Notes under the pieces: generated by a model
Database searches by the model: none
Seen by the model: only the letters and a program-made list of their open reading frames with translations
What the model was told of the DNA's origin: nothing
In this document: one piece after another, positions 28,560 to 37,737 of the stretch
Layout of the letters: the number at the start of each line of letters is the position of its first letter
Position numbering within the stretch: the stretch's first letter is position 1
NCBI RefSeq assembly: GCF_008124835.1
Contig: NZ_VNHW01000003.1
Location: 62,001-126,000 of the forward strand
DNA from: Blastococcus xanthinilyticus
GTDB lineage: Bacteria > Actinomycetota > Actinomycetes > Mycobacteriales > Geodermatophilaceae
Length of the DNA stretch: 64,000 nt
Direction of reading: 5' to 3'
Translations under genes and position numbers: made by a program

Positions 28560-28844
28560 GGCGCCCCCATCACCGTGCACACCTCCTCGCACACCGGCGC
28601 CGGCCGGCCGGCGGTGAGGGTCGTCGGTGAGGAGGGCGTCGACCTCACCAAGGTCGTCATCGAAAAGCTGCTACCTCGACTACTTCCGGGCCCGGACGCC
28701 CAGGCGGCCAAGCAGCAGATTGCGCCGAACTGGAACTACACCCACATCAGCCGGGACGTCCTGCCCATGCTCCGCGAGCGCGGGATGACCGAGGAGCAGG
28801 TCCGGCAGCTGCTGGTGGACACGCCGCGGCGGTACTTCGAGTAG
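28560..28844 (+). pseudogene. Phosphotriesterase-family remnant with internal deletion
   Basis: The frame reads GAPITVHTSSHTG...GEEGVDLTKVVI, which corresponds to the middle of phosphotriesterase-related amidohydrolases (metal His in VHT, then EEGVDL-VVIGH in intact proteins). It then jumps after about 13 unrelated residues to PNWNYTHISRDVLPMLRERG and EEQVRQLLVDTPRRYFE, the C terminus of the same family. The N-terminal half and about 100 residues between the two blocks (with the remaining metal ligands) are absent. The frame is still open, but the product could not be an active hydrolase. It ends with TAG and lies next to the low-GC orphan gene, suggesting deletion accompanied an insertion. 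Confidence 0.7.
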
Positions 28845-28996
28845 CCCGCCGGGCCGCTCGGTCGGGAGCACCGGGCGCTGGCCGCCTCCGTGACGGTGCG
28901 CGCACCCTCCGCCACGGGCGCTCGGGAGTGCCTGGCGCGCCGGCTGCCCGGGGTGTCCGATGACCCCCTCGCACCGACGACGTCCGAGGAGTTTCC

Positions 28997-30865
28997 ATGC
29001 CGCGTCCGCGTACCACGCTGCTGGCGGTCACCGTCCTGACCGGCGGCGCCCTGGCGGCCGGCGGGCCCGCCGGTGCCGCCCCCGCCGACACCGCCCCCGC
29101 CGACACCGCCCCGGCCGTCGGCAAGCCGCCGGAGAAGGCCGCGCTCGCCGTCGGCACCGGGGGAGCGGTCGCCACGGTCGACCCCGATGCCACCCGGATC
29201 GGGCTGGAGGTGCTGGCCGCCGGCGGCAACGCCGCGGACGCCGCGGTGGCGACCGCCGCCGCGCTGGGCGTGACCGAGCCCTACTCCGCGGGGATCGGCG
29301 GGGGTGGCTTCTTCGTCTACTACGACGCCGCTACCGGGACGGTCACCACGATCGACGGCCGCGAGACCGCCCCCCTGGCCATGGGCGCGGACGCCTTCCT
29401 CGACGAGGCGGGGGAGCCGATCCCGTTCGGCGAGGCGGTGGCCAGCGGGCTGTCCGTGGGGACGCCGGGCACGCCGGCCACCTGGGTGACGGCGCTGGAG
29501 GAGTTCGGCACCTGGTCGCTGGCGGAGACCCTGCGGGCTCCCGCCCGGCTGGCCGCCCGGGGGTTCGTCGTCGACGAGACCTTCCGGGAGCAGACCGCCG
29601 AGAACGAGGAGAAGTTCCGCACCTTCGCGCCGACCGCCGAGCTCTTCCTCCCCGGCGGCGCGCTCCCCGAGGTGGGCTCGGTGTTCCGCAACCCCGACCT
29701 CGCCCGCACCTACCGGCTGCTGGCCACCCACGGGGTGGAGGAGCTCTACAGCGGGAGGCTCGCCCAGGAGATCGTGCGCACCGCGCAGGACCCGCCCGAG
29801 GCGGCGGGGGTGGCCGACGTCCGGCCGGGTCTCCTGGCCGAGATCGACCTCGAGCTGTACGAGGCGCCGCTGCGGGAGCCCACGAAGATCGACTACCGCG
29901 GCCTGGAGGTCTACGGCATGGCCCCGCCGTCCAGCGGGGGCTCGACCGTCGCCGAGGCGCTGAACATCCTGGAGCCGTTCCCGCTGGACTCGCTGCCCGA
30001 CGTGCCGGTGCTGCACGCCTACCTGGAGGCGAGCGCGCTGGCCTTCGCCGACCGCAACGCCTACGTCGGCGACCCGGCGTACAGCCAGGTCCCGCTGGCC
30101 GAGCTGCTCTCCGATGAGTTCGCCGCGGAGCGGGCCTGCACGTTCTCCCCGGACGCGGCGTTCGAGAAGCCGACCGCCGCCGGCAACCCGGACGGCGAGT
30201 ACGAGCCGTGCCCGGCCGGGGAGGGGCCCACCGTGGGGGAGGGCGCGGAGGGGCCGTCCACCACCCACCTCACCGTCGGTGACGCGCAGGGGAACATCGC
30301 CAGCTACACGCTGACCATCGAGCAGACCGGCGGCAGCGGGATCACCGTGCCCGGCCGCGGGTTCCTGCTCAACAACGAGCTGACCGACTTCACGTTCCAG
30401 GCCGCCGACCCGACGCGGCCCGAGCCCAACCTGCCGGCGCCGGGGAAGCGCCCGCGCAGCTCCATGGCGCCGACGATCGTCCTGGACGACGGCGCACCGG
30501 TGCTGGCCCTCGGCTCACCGGGCGGCAGCACGATCATCACCACGGTGCTGCAGACGCTGGTGAACCGCATCGACCGCGACCTGGACCTCGCCGAGGCGAT
30601 CGCCGCACCCCGGGCCAGCCAGCGCAACACGGCCCAGGTGAGCGCCGAGCCGGCGTTCATCGAGGCCTACGGCGAGCCGCTGCGGGCCCTCGGGCACGAG
30701 TTCACGTCGGTACCGGAGCTGGGCGCGGCCACCGGCATCGAGTACCTGCCCGGCGGGCTGATGCTGGCCGCCGCGGAGGCCGAGCGGCGCGGCGGTGGCA
30801 GCGCCGGCGTGGTGGAGCCGGCCGGGCCGGGTGCGGGGCCGATCGACCCGCCGCTGGGCGACTGA
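28997..30865 (+). CDS. ggt: Gamma-glutamyltransferase, secreted
   Basis: A 622-residue precursor with a signal peptide (TTLLAVTVLTGGALAAGG). The large-subunit landmarks are VDPDATRIGLEVLAAGGNAA, GIGGGGFFVYY and IDGRETAP (substrate Arg). The autocatalytic site is GPSTTHLTV with Thr423 as the probable nucleophile, followed by GNIASYTLTIEQTGGSGITV, NNELTDF and the oxyanion segment GSPGGSTIITTVLQTLVN. The enzyme hydrolyses or transfers the gamma-glutamyl group of glutathione-like compounds; actinobacteria use mycothiol, so its true donor is open. A GAGGAG ribosome site precedes the ATG. A 17-bp direct repeat spans its stop codon. Confidence 0.93.
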   Translation: MPRPRTTLLAVTVLTGGALAAGGPAGAAPADTAPADTAPAVGKPPEKAALAVGTGGAVATVDPDATRIGLEVLAAGGNAADAAVATAAALGVTEPYSAGIGGGGFFVYYDAATGTVTTIDGRETAPLAMGADAFLDEAGEPIPFGEAVASGLSVGTPGTPATWVTALEEFGTWSLAETLRAPARLAARGFVVDETFREQTAENEEKFRTFAPTAELFLPGGALPEVGSVFRNPDLARTYRLLATHGVEELYSGRLAQEIVRTAQDPPEAAGVADVRPGLLAEIDLELYEAPLREPTKIDYRGLEVYGMAPPSSGGSTVAEALNILEPFPLDSLPDVPVLHAYLEASALAFADRNAYVGDPAYSQVPLAELLSDEFAAERACTFSPDAAFEKPTAAGNPDGEYEPCPAGEGPTVGEGAEGPSTTHLTVGDAQGNIASYTLTIEQTGGSGITVPGRGFLLNNELTDFTFQAADPTRPEPNLPAPGKRPRSSMAPTIVLDDGAPVLALGSPGGSTIITTVLQTLVNRIDRDLDLAEAIAAPRASQRNTAQVSAEPAFIEAYGEPLRALGHEFTSVPELGAATGIEYLPGGLMLAAAEAERRGGGSAGVVEPAGPGAGPIDPPLGD

Positions 30866-30893
30866 GGCACTGAAGGGACTGAGGCACTGAGGG
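30860..30893 (+). repeat. 17-bp tandem duplication across the ggt stop codon
   Basis: GACTGAGGCACTGAAGG (30860-30876) is followed at once by GACTGAGGCACTGAGGG, one mismatch. The first copy contains the TGA stop of ggt. Likely a replication-slippage duplication with no coding effect. Confidence 0.7.
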
Positions 30894-30903
30894 GCTGGGG
30901 TCC

Positions 30904-30941
30904 GGTGCTCCCCGCGGCGGGCATCCGCCGCGGGGAGCACC
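30904..30941. terminator. Bidirectional hairpin between ggt and the secreted hydrolase
   Basis: A perfect 17-bp stem (GGTGCTCCCCGCGGCGG / CCGCCGCGGGGAGCACC) with a GCAT loop between convergent stop codons. Confidence 0.8.
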
Positions 30942-30951
30942 GCGCCCGGTC

Positions 30952-32343
30952 TCAGTAGCGCGGGCCGCCCAGCGCGCCGCCGCGGTCACCGAGCCACTCG
31001 GCCGGCCGGTAGGCGTGCAGGTAGTCGGCCGCGCCCAGATCCAGCCGCTCGGCCGCGGCGTCCAGACCGCGCGGGCTCGCCGCGCCGGTCCAGCGGCCGA
31101 GCTCCACCCGCTCGTCCAGCGCGGAGACGGCGGCGACCAGCTCCGCCGGGGTGAAGCCGCAGTGCCCCAGCCGGTGCACGTAGGCCTGCCGCAGCAGCTG
31201 GTGCCGGCCGGCGTCGCGCACCGTCTCCGCGTACTCCTCCTCGACCTGGACGGGGGCGAGGACGTCGTGGGTGGTGTGGATGCTCAGCACCGGGATCTCC
31301 AGGTCCCCGGTCAGCTCCGACGTCGCCCGCGCGCGCTCCAGCGCGGCCGGGTCCGGTGCCACGTCAGCGGTGCGGGTCAGCTCGGCGAGGTCGGCCTGCA
31401 GGTCAAGCCCGGCCTCCCGGTAGAGGATCTCCACCTGCTTGCGCTCGTCGGCCGCGCCCAGGAGCGCCCGGTAGTCGACCCCCACGTTCCACGAGGGGTT
31501 GCCCCCGACGGTGTTCTCGACATCGACCCGGGCCGGGTAGGTGAAGGCGAGCCCGCCGAGCAGCTGCTCGTACTGCGCCTGCTGCTGGGCGACGTGGTCG
31601 CGCGGCCCCGGCTCCGGCTGGCCCTCGGCCCAGCGGGGCAGGTGGTACAGCGCCGCGGCGAGCGCGATCCGTGCCCGGCCCTCGGGGCTGTCCTGGCCGG
31701 CCTCCACCGCGGCGACCATCGTGTCCACGGCCGAGCCGACCGCCGCGAAGTCCCCGCCGTACCCGGCCAGCTGCACCGACTGGCCCTCGGGCACCAGTAG
31801 CTGGGCGACCGCGTGGGCGCCGTCGAGCTGGTAGTTGAGCAGGTCCACGCCGCCGTGCATGAGGCCGCAGGTCGCCAGCGCCCCGTCGATGCCGGTGCCG
31901 CCGCGCTCGGCCAGCTGACCGGTCAAGAGGCCGCCCATCGACGTCCCGAGGGCGAGGACCCGGTCGGGCTCCCCGAAGCGCTCGCCGAACGCGGCGAGCG
32001 TCTGCAGCTGGTCCACCGCGGCGGTGTCCAGGGTCCAGCCGGTGCGCTCGTAGGAGGAGCCGACGAGCGCGTAGCCCCGCGCGAGCAGCGCCTGCGCCGT
32101 CTCCTCGTCGGGAGCGTTCTGGGCGGTGTTCGGGATGCCGAGGAAGGACGGGCGGTACCCGTGGCTGTACAGGATCACGGTGCCGTTCCAGGCGGCCGGG
32201 ACGTCGGCGACCCAGGTCGTCGGCTCGCCCGGGATGGTGCCCTCGACGTGCGTCGGGGCGGGATCGGCGGCGGCAGGAGGGGCGGCCACGACCGAGACGG
32301 CCAGTGCGCACGTCAGGCCGGTGACGAGGGAACGAGGGGACAT
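30952..32343 (-). CDS. Secreted alpha/beta hydrolase
   Basis: A 463-residue protein with a clear signal peptide (LVTGLTCALAVSVVAAPPAAADP). The mature part has VILYSHGYRPSF, the nucleophile elbow LALGTSMGGLLTGQLAERG, and a late Asp/His pair around HTTHDVLAP and HRLGHCGFTP. The long insertion between elbow and Asp is a lid. Similar exported hydrolases of actinobacteria are annotated as DUF6351- or tannase-like esterases; I cannot assign a substrate. It converges with ggt and is divergent from the phosphatase gene with a 289-bp gap, in which only a short GGGTCCGCCG duplication (32460-32485) stands out. Confidence 0.78.
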   Translation of the reverse strand: MSPRSLVTGLTCALAVSVVAAPPAAADPAPTHVEGTIPGEPTTWVADVPAAWNGTVILYSHGYRPSFLGIPNTAQNAPDEETAQALLARGYALVGSSYERTGWTLDTAAVDQLQTLAAFGERFGEPDRVLALGTSMGGLLTGQLAERGGTGIDGALATCGLMHGGVDLLNYQLDGAHAVAQLLVPEGQSVQLAGYGGDFAAVGSAVDTMVAAVEAGQDSPEGRARIALAAALYHLPRWAEGQPEPGPRDHVAQQQAQYEQLLGGLAFTYPARVDVENTVGGNPSWNVGVDYRALLGAADERKQVEILYREAGLDLQADLAELTRTADVAPDPAALERARATSELTGDLEIPVLSIHTTHDVLAPVQVEEEYAETVRDAGRHQLLRQAYVHRLGHCGFTPAELVAAVSALDERVELGRWTGAASPRGLDAAAERLDLGAADYLHAYRPAEWLGDRGGALGGPRY

Positions 32344-32632
32344 GGGAGATCCTCACGACGAGGGCTGGGGGTACCAGGACGCTAGGGCTCCGCTCTGACG
32401 CGCGTCAACGAAAAGTCGAACATTTCCGTGACCCACGACATAGCGCAGGCGGGAGCAACGGGGGTCCGCCGGGGTCCGCCGGGGCCGGGACGCCGCCGTC
32501 GGCGCGCCACCGCGGTCCCGGCGGCGGGGCCGGAGGCCGCTGAGTACCCTGGCCTCTCCGCCTCGGCCGCTGCTTTCCGTTCCCGGTTGCCGATCCCTGC
32601 CGCGGCCAGGCGCAGTCGCCGGAGAGAGGGTC

Positions 32633-34738
32633 ATGACCGAGGTGTTGTGGGCCTGCCGGCCCCGGCCGCAGCCCGACCTCCCGGCGCGCCCGGTGCTGAC
32701 GGCCGTGCCCACCACGGTGGCCGAGCTCCGGTCGCTCCGGCTGGCTCTCCGCGCGTCGGCCACCGACGACGGCCCGGCCGCGGGTGCGGACGCCGACGAC
32801 CTCGACCGCCTCCTGCTGGTGTTCGAGGAGCTGGTCAGCAACGCCCTGCGGCACGGCGGGTCACCGGTCGAGGTGACCGTCACCGAGGTCGCCGGGGGCT
32901 GGCTGCTCGAGGTGGGCGACGCCTCCGGGGAGGTCCCGCCGGTACCGGCCGTCGGCCGGGACGCAGCCCGCGGTGGGCTGGGGCTGTACCTGGTCGCGCA
33001 GCTCGCCGGCGCCCACGGCTGGGTGCCCGACGGGGACGGCCGCAAGGTGGTGTGGGCGCGGGTGGACGTCGCCGCACCGGCCGGGGCACCCGGCCCGCCG
33101 GATGCCACTGCTGCCGCGCCTGCCGCCCCCGCCCCCGGGGGCGCGGGCGTGCCGCCGTCCGCCGCGGGAGCGCCGTCCGACCGGCGCCCGAGGGGGGCCG
33201 CGCTGCGGCGGCTGAGCGTGGCCGTGGCCGCCGGCGTCCTGGCGCTCGCCCTCGCGCTGGCGTGGCTGACGTCGGAGGTCAACGAGAACAACAACGAGCG
33301 GCTGCTGACCCAGCAGGTCGCCGAGGTGACCACCCTGGTGTCCACCCAGGTGGCGGTCCTGGAGAGCCAGCTCGCCGACGCCGCGCAGGTCGCCGTCGTG
33401 ACCGGGGGCGATCCGGACGCCTTCACCCGATTCGCCGCGGCCACGGTCCCGATGCCCGGCCTGTCGCTGTCGCTCTGGCGGGTCAGCGGGGGCGACGCCG
33501 AGCGGATCGCCGTCGAGGGCCCCGAACCGGAGCTCCCGCCCGGGCGCGCCGAGGAGTTCCTCGCCGGCCTGGAGCCGAACGGGGAGCTGGCGGTCGCCGG
33601 CATCGTCGGGGAGCCCGAGCCCCGGCTGGCGTACGCCATCGCGCCGGTCGGGGGCGACGGGGACCTCGTGGTGCACGCCGAGCTGCCGCTGAACCGCAAC
33701 ATCCAGGTACCCGAGGGTGATGCCTACGGCGGCCTGGACCTGGCCGTCTTCCTCGGCCCGGATCCGGATCCCGACCAGCTGCTGCAGACCACCGCCCCGC
33801 TGCCCATCGAGGGCGACGCGGCCACCCGCCAGGTGCCCTTCGGCGACAGCCGGTTCACCGTGGTGGCGGCTGCGCGCGCCTCCCTGACCGGACCGCTCTC
33901 GGCGGCGCTGCCCTGGATCGTCCTGGGGGTCGGCGCGGCGCTGGCCGCCGGCGGGGGAGCGATGGTCGAGACCATGTCGCGGCGCCGGGCGGTCGCCGAG
34001 CGGCTGGCCGCCGACAACGCGCAGCTCTACCGGCGCCAGCGCGGGATCGCCGGCACCCTGCAGCACGCCCTGCTGCCCGAGGTGCCGCAGGTCGCGGGCC
34101 TGGAGCTGGCGGCGCGCTACGTCGCCGGGATCGACGAGCTCCAGGTCGGCGGGGACTGGTACGACGTGATCCGGGGCCCGTCCGGCCGGTGGGTGTTCGT
34201 CGTCGGCGACGTCTCCGGGAAGGGCCTGCCGGCGGCCACGACGATGGCCTCGCTGCGGTACGCGGTGCGCGCCTACGTCGCGCAGGGCGACGACATCGAC
34301 GTCGTCGTCCACAAACTCGGCGCGCTGCTCGACGTGCACACCGACCACCAGTTCGCCACCGTCCTGCTCGGCGAGCTGGCCCCGGACGACGGCGTGGTCC
34401 GGGTGGTCTCCGCGGGGCACTTCCCGCCGCTGCTGCTCGGCCCCGCGGGAGCGGCGCAGCTGCCCTGCCGCGTCGGTCCGCCGGTCGGGGTCGCGACCGG
34501 TGCACCGGTCGTGACCGAGACCCGGGTGGCGGGCCCCGCGACCCTGCTGGCGTTCACCGACGGGGCGGTGGAACGCCGCGGCGAGGACCTCGACACCGGC
34601 TTGGAGCGGCTGCGGTCGGCGGCGGTCGCCGCGGCCGGTCAGCCCCTTCCGGCGATGCTGGACCGGCTCATGCAGCTGCCCGTCGACGACGGCGGCCGGG
34701 ACGACACGGTGCTGCTGGGCCTGCGCTGGGGGAGCTGA
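32633..34738 (+). CDS. Fused HATPase (anti-sigma-like) / membrane sensor / SpoIIE-type PP2C phosphatase
   Basis: A 701-residue protein with three parts. Residues about 25-150 form an RsbW-type HATPase: N box EELVSNALRHG (64-74) and G box GGLGLYLVAQLAG (about 114). Two membrane helices (about 195-215 and 424-447) flank an extracytoplasmic sensor of about 200 residues. A short coiled coil then leads into a PP2C/SpoIIE domain with GGDWYDVI (about 505), GDVSGKGLPAATTMASLR and DDGGRDDTVLLGL (metal Asp residues). It could both phosphorylate and dephosphorylate STAS anti-anti-sigma proteins in response to an external signal. An ATG with GAGAGAGG upstream is the start. Having the kinase fold before the membrane is unusual. 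Confidence 0.85.
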   Translation: MTEVLWACRPRPQPDLPARPVLTAVPTTVAELRSLRLALRASATDDGPAAGADADDLDRLLLVFEELVSNALRHGGSPVEVTVTEVAGGWLLEVGDASGEVPPVPAVGRDAARGGLGLYLVAQLAGAHGWVPDGDGRKVVWARVDVAAPAGAPGPPDATAAAPAAPAPGGAGVPPSAAGAPSDRRPRGAALRRLSVAVAAGVLALALALAWLTSEVNENNNERLLTQQVAEVTTLVSTQVAVLESQLADAAQVAVVTGGDPDAFTRFAAATVPMPGLSLSLWRVSGGDAERIAVEGPEPELPPGRAEEFLAGLEPNGELAVAGIVGEPEPRLAYAIAPVGGDGDLVVHAELPLNRNIQVPEGDAYGGLDLAVFLGPDPDPDQLLQTTAPLPIEGDAATRQVPFGDSRFTVVAAARASLTGPLSAALPWIVLGVGAALAAGGGAMVETMSRRRAVAERLAADNAQLYRRQRGIAGTLQHALLPEVPQVAGLELAARYVAGIDELQVGGDWYDVIRGPSGRWVFVVGDVSGKGLPAATTMASLRYAVRAYVAQGDDIDVVVHKLGALLDVHTDHQFATVLLGELAPDDGVVRVVSAGHFPPLLLGPAGAAQLPCRVGPPVGVATGAPVVTETRVAGPATLLAFTDGAVERRGEDLDTGLERLRSAAVAAAGQPLPAMLDRLMQLPVDDGGRDDTVLLGLRWGS

Positions 34739-34757
34739 CCGCACGCGGGGACGCCGC

Positions 34758-34797
34758 GGAGCCGGCGCGGGACGGGTGCCCCTCCCGCGCCGGCTCC
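34758..34797. terminator. Bidirectional hairpin between phosphatase and stress-protein genes
   Basis: A perfect 15-bp stem (GGAGCCGGCGCGGGA / TCCCGCGCCGGCTCC) with a 10-nt loop lies between the convergent stop codons. Confidence 0.75.
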
Positions 34798-34805
34798 GTC
34801 GGGGA

Positions 34806-35195
34806 TCAAGGCTTGACGGCGAGCACCGGGCGGTCGGCGTCGAGCAGGATCCGCTGGGCACTGCTGCCCATGAGCAGCTTGCCGACGGGGGAGCGCCGCC
34901 GCAGGCCGATGACGATCACCGACGCGTCGACGTCCCGGGCCACCCGCAGCACCTCGTCGGCGGCGTCACCGGAGTGCTCCTCCTGCCGGAGGTCGAGCTG
35001 GACGCCGTCGGCCGCCGCGCGGGCGGTGATCTGCGCGATCGCGTCGTCCGGCGCGACCTCCACGCTGACCGGGGCGCCACCGCGGGCGGAGTTGAGCACC
35101 ACCAGCGGCTCGGACCGGCGCCGCGCCTCCTGCAGCGCGGCGGTGAAGGCGGCCTCGCCCTCGGGGGTGGGGAGGTAACCGACCAGGACGGTCAT
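34806..35195 (-). CDS. Universal stress protein (UspA family)
   Basis: A 129-residue single-domain Usp. The first strand MTVLVGYLPTPEGEAAF, the central DLRQEEHSGDAADEVLRVAR, and the ATP-type signature ASVIVIGLRRRSPVGKLLMG then SSAQRIL match the G-2x-G-9x-G(S/T) pattern in modified form. It is the ATP-binding class by motif, though ATP binding is unproved. It ends VLAVKP, the usual C terminus. The ATG at 35195 follows GAGGAGC. The nearby partner-switch phosphatase suggests a stress-response neighbourhood; no operon partner is visible. Confidence 0.88.
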   Translation of the reverse strand: MTVLVGYLPTPEGEAAFTAALQEARRRSEPLVVLNSARGGAPVSVEVAPDDAIAQITARAAADGVQLDLRQEEHSGDAADEVLRVARDVDASVIVIGLRRRSPVGKLLMGSSAQRILLDADRPVLAVKP

Positions 35196-35365
35196 CCGAG
35201 CTCCTCGGTGTCGCTGCGGCGCCCGGCGGATTGCCGGCGGGCGAAGGGCTGTCGCGGCGGCCGTGCCCATCATCGGCGGGCCACCACGAGGAAGCCTACG
35301 AGCACCGCCGGTACCGCGTCGGGGACGAACTGCCTGCGTGTGCCGCCCGTGGCAGGCTCGGGGCC

Positions 35366-36343
35366 GTGACTCGGGTGGGCCTGGTGCTCGGCGGCGGCGG
35401 CGTCGTCGGGCAGGCCTACCACTCCGGGGTGCTCGCCGTCCTGCAGCACGACGTCGGCTTCGACGCCCGCACCGCCGACGTGGTCGTGGGCACCTCGGCC
35501 GGGTCCATCACCGGCGCGCTGCTGCGGCTGGGGGTCTCCGCGGAGAACCTGGCGGCGTGGACCGTGCGGGCGCCGCTGTCGGGCACCGAGCACGTGCTCC
35601 GGCAGATGGCCGAGGCGCCGGTGCCCGAGCTCGCGCCGTTCCGCCCCTGGGAGCTGCTGCGCCGCCCGCTGCGGCTGCCCGGGCGGCACATGGTGCAGCG
35701 CGCGGTCACCCGGCCGCTGCAGTTCCGGCCGATGGCGGCCGGCATGGCGCTGATGGCGCCTGGGCGGCACGACATCCTCGAGCAGCTGGCCGCTCTCCGG
35801 GAGCTCGAGGGGCCGGGGTGGCCGGAGCCGGACCTGTGGATCTGCGCGGTGCGCCGCCGGGACGGCCGCCGCGTGGTGTTCGGCCGCAGCGGCGCGCCGG
35901 AGGCGCCCCTGCACCTGGCGATCGGGGCGTCGTGCGCCGTGCCGGGCTATTTCGCGCCGGTGACCATCGGGGGCCAGAGCTACCTCGACGGCGGCGTGCA
36001 CTCGCCGACCAACGCCGCCGTCCTGCGCGGGCAGGGCCTCGACATCGTGATCGTCATCGCCCCCATGAGCGGCCCCACCGGCTGGCGGCCCGGCGTCTTC
36101 CCGGCGGCCCGCCGGTACTCCGACCGCCTGCTGCAGCGCGAGGTCAAGGCGCTGGAGGCCGAGGGCGTGCGGACCGTCGTCTTCACGCCCGGCCCCGACG
36201 AGCAGCTCGTCATGGGCAACGACATGATGTCGCGCGCCCGCCTGGACGAGGTGGTCCAGCAGTCGTTCCTGACGGCGGGCGTGCACGCGGCGGCCCCCGG
36301 CGTCGCCGAGCTGCTGCACGCCGCGGCCGGCCGCCCGGGCTGA
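35366..36343 (+). CDS. Patatin-like phospholipase
   Basis: A 325-residue patatin-fold protein. The oxyanion loop is VLGGGGVVGQAYHSGVL, the nucleophile elbow is VVGTSAGSITGALLRLG (GTSAG), and the catalytic Asp is in SYLDGGVHSPTNA (DGG). It should hydrolyse membrane or storage lipids by a Ser-Asp dyad. GTG at 35366 is chosen because the oxyanion loop begins seven residues later, as in the family. It is upstream of and codirectional with the YihY-type gene (98-bp gap). A second patatin lies at 61913. Confidence 0.88.
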   Translation: MTRVGLVLGGGGVVGQAYHSGVLAVLQHDVGFDARTADVVVGTSAGSITGALLRLGVSAENLAAWTVRAPLSGTEHVLRQMAEAPVPELAPFRPWELLRRPLRLPGRHMVQRAVTRPLQFRPMAAGMALMAPGRHDILEQLAALRELEGPGWPEPDLWICAVRRRDGRRVVFGRSGAPEAPLHLAIGASCAVPGYFAPVTIGGQSYLDGGVHSPTNAAVLRGQGLDIVIVIAPMSGPTGWRPGVFPAARRYSDRLLQREVKALEAEGVRTVVFTPGPDEQLVMGNDMMSRARLDEVVQQSFLTAGVHAAAPGVAELLHAAAGRPG

Positions 36344-36441
36344 GCCGGCCCGGACGCGGGTGCCTCCGGCGGGTGCGCCGGGTAGGGCATGCGGGCACCG
36401 CGAGGAAGGGTGGGCACCGCGAGACGGGAGGAGAGGCGCGC

Positions 36442-37671
36442 ATGTCGGTCGTCGAACGGCTCGACGCCTTCCAGGCACGGCATCCCGCGGCCGCGCTCCC
36501 GCTGGGGGTGGCCTACAAGTTCTTCGACGACCGCGGGCCGCACCTGGCCGCGCTGATCACCTACTACGGCTTCGTCTCGCTGTTCCCGCTGCTGCTGATC
36601 CTGACCTCGGCGCTGGGCTTCCTGCTCGACGGCGACCCCGCCCTCCAGCAGCGGATCCTGGAGTCGGCGCTGTCGGACTTCCCGCTGCTGGGCACTGTTC
36701 TCGCGGAGAACATCGGCAGCTTCCAGGGCAGCGGCGGGGCGCTCGTCGTCGGCATCCTCGGCACCCTCTACGGCGGCCTGGGCGTGATGCAGGCGGCCCA
36801 GGCGGCGCTCAACCGGATCTACGCCGTCCCGCGCTTCGCCCAGCCCAACCCGTTCCTGTCCCGGGCGCGCAGCCTCCTGCTCGTCGTCGTCCTCGGGATG
36901 GGGGCGGTGGCCTCGACCGCGCTCACCGCGGTGGTGTCCACGTTCTCCGGTCTGCTGCCGGTGCCCGACGCGGTCGTGACCGCCGGTGGCACCCTGCTCA
37001 GCTTCTCGATCAACGTGGGCATCTTCCTGGTGCTCTACCAGGTGCTGGTGGCCCGACGGCTGGGCTGGCGCAACGTGGCCGTGGGCGCGGCGATCGCCGC
37101 CGTGCTGTGGGAGCTGCTGCACCTGCTGGGCGTCTACTACTTCGGGTCCTACGTGCTGCGCTCCAGCGACGTCTACGGCGTCTTCGGCGTGATCCTCGGC
37201 CTGGTGGTGTGGATCTACCTGCAGGCGCTGGTCGTGGTCCTCGCCGCCGAGATCAACGTGGTCCGCCACCGGCGGCTGTACCCCCGCTCGCTGCTCACGC
37301 CGTTCACCGACGACGTCGACCTGACCCCGGCGGACATCCGCGTCTACACCGGCTACGCGCAGAGCGAGCGGTACAAGGGCTTCGAGCGCGTGGAGACCTC
37401 GTTCCGGAAGGACGCCCCGGTGGATCCGCCGGCCGACGGCTTCCCCGGTGACGTGGCCGAGGACGAGGCGGAGGCGGCCGGCGACCCGGTACCGGAGGGC
37501 GAGTCGCTGCCGGAGGGCGACCCCGACGCGACCCCGGACCCGGCGCCCGAGGGCGAGTCGCTGCCGGAGAGGGCCCCGGGCGCGGCCGGCGACCCGGTGC
37601 CGGAGGACGCCCCGTCGCCGGACGGAGCTGCCGTGGACGGCGCATCGGAGGACGCCCGGCAGCGTCCGTGA
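36442..37671 (+). CDS. YihY/UPF0761-family membrane protein with acidic repeat tail
   Basis: A 409-residue protein. The YihY core (about 1-285) has six membrane helices, with AYKFFDDRGPHLAALITYYG (first helix), TLYGGLGVMQAAQAALNRIY and YGVFGVILGLVVWIYLQALV in the expected order. The cytoplasmic C-terminal 120 residues are acidic and partly repetitive (PEGESLPEG, PDPAPEGESLPE). Often annotated as ribonuclease BN, but that activity belongs to a different protein; function is unknown. GGGAGGAG precedes the ATG. A second member of the family is at 54454. Confidence 0.88.
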   Translation: MSVVERLDAFQARHPAAALPLGVAYKFFDDRGPHLAALITYYGFVSLFPLLLILTSALGFLLDGDPALQQRILESALSDFPLLGTVLAENIGSFQGSGGALVVGILGTLYGGLGVMQAAQAALNRIYAVPRFAQPNPFLSRARSLLLVVVLGMGAVASTALTAVVSTFSGLLPVPDAVVTAGGTLLSFSINVGIFLVLYQVLVARRLGWRNVAVGAAIAAVLWELLHLLGVYYFGSYVLRSSDVYGVFGVILGLVVWIYLQALVVVLAAEINVVRHRRLYPRSLLTPFTDDVDLTPADIRVYTGYAQSERYKGFERVETSFRKDAPVDPPADGFPGDVAEDEAEAAGDPVPEGESLPEGDPDATPDPAPEGESLPERAPGAAGDPVPEDAPSPDGAAVDGASEDARQRP

Positions 37672-37718
37672 GCGCGGGTTATCTGTCGCGAGGGCCGGCG
37701 CCCAGAAAGTGTCAGGGG

Positions 37719-37734
37719 TCGAACGTACGTTCGG
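37719..37734 (+). promoter_or_regulatory. LexA (SOS) box
   Basis: TCGAACGTACGTTCGG matches the actinobacterial LexA consensus TCGAAC-N4-GTTCGA at 15 of 16 informative and spacer positions (the last base differs). It lies just before the DUF222/HNH gene. LexA boxes upstream of 13E12/DUF222 genes are known in Mycobacterium tuberculosis. Confidence 0.8.
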
Positions 37735-37737
37735 TCC

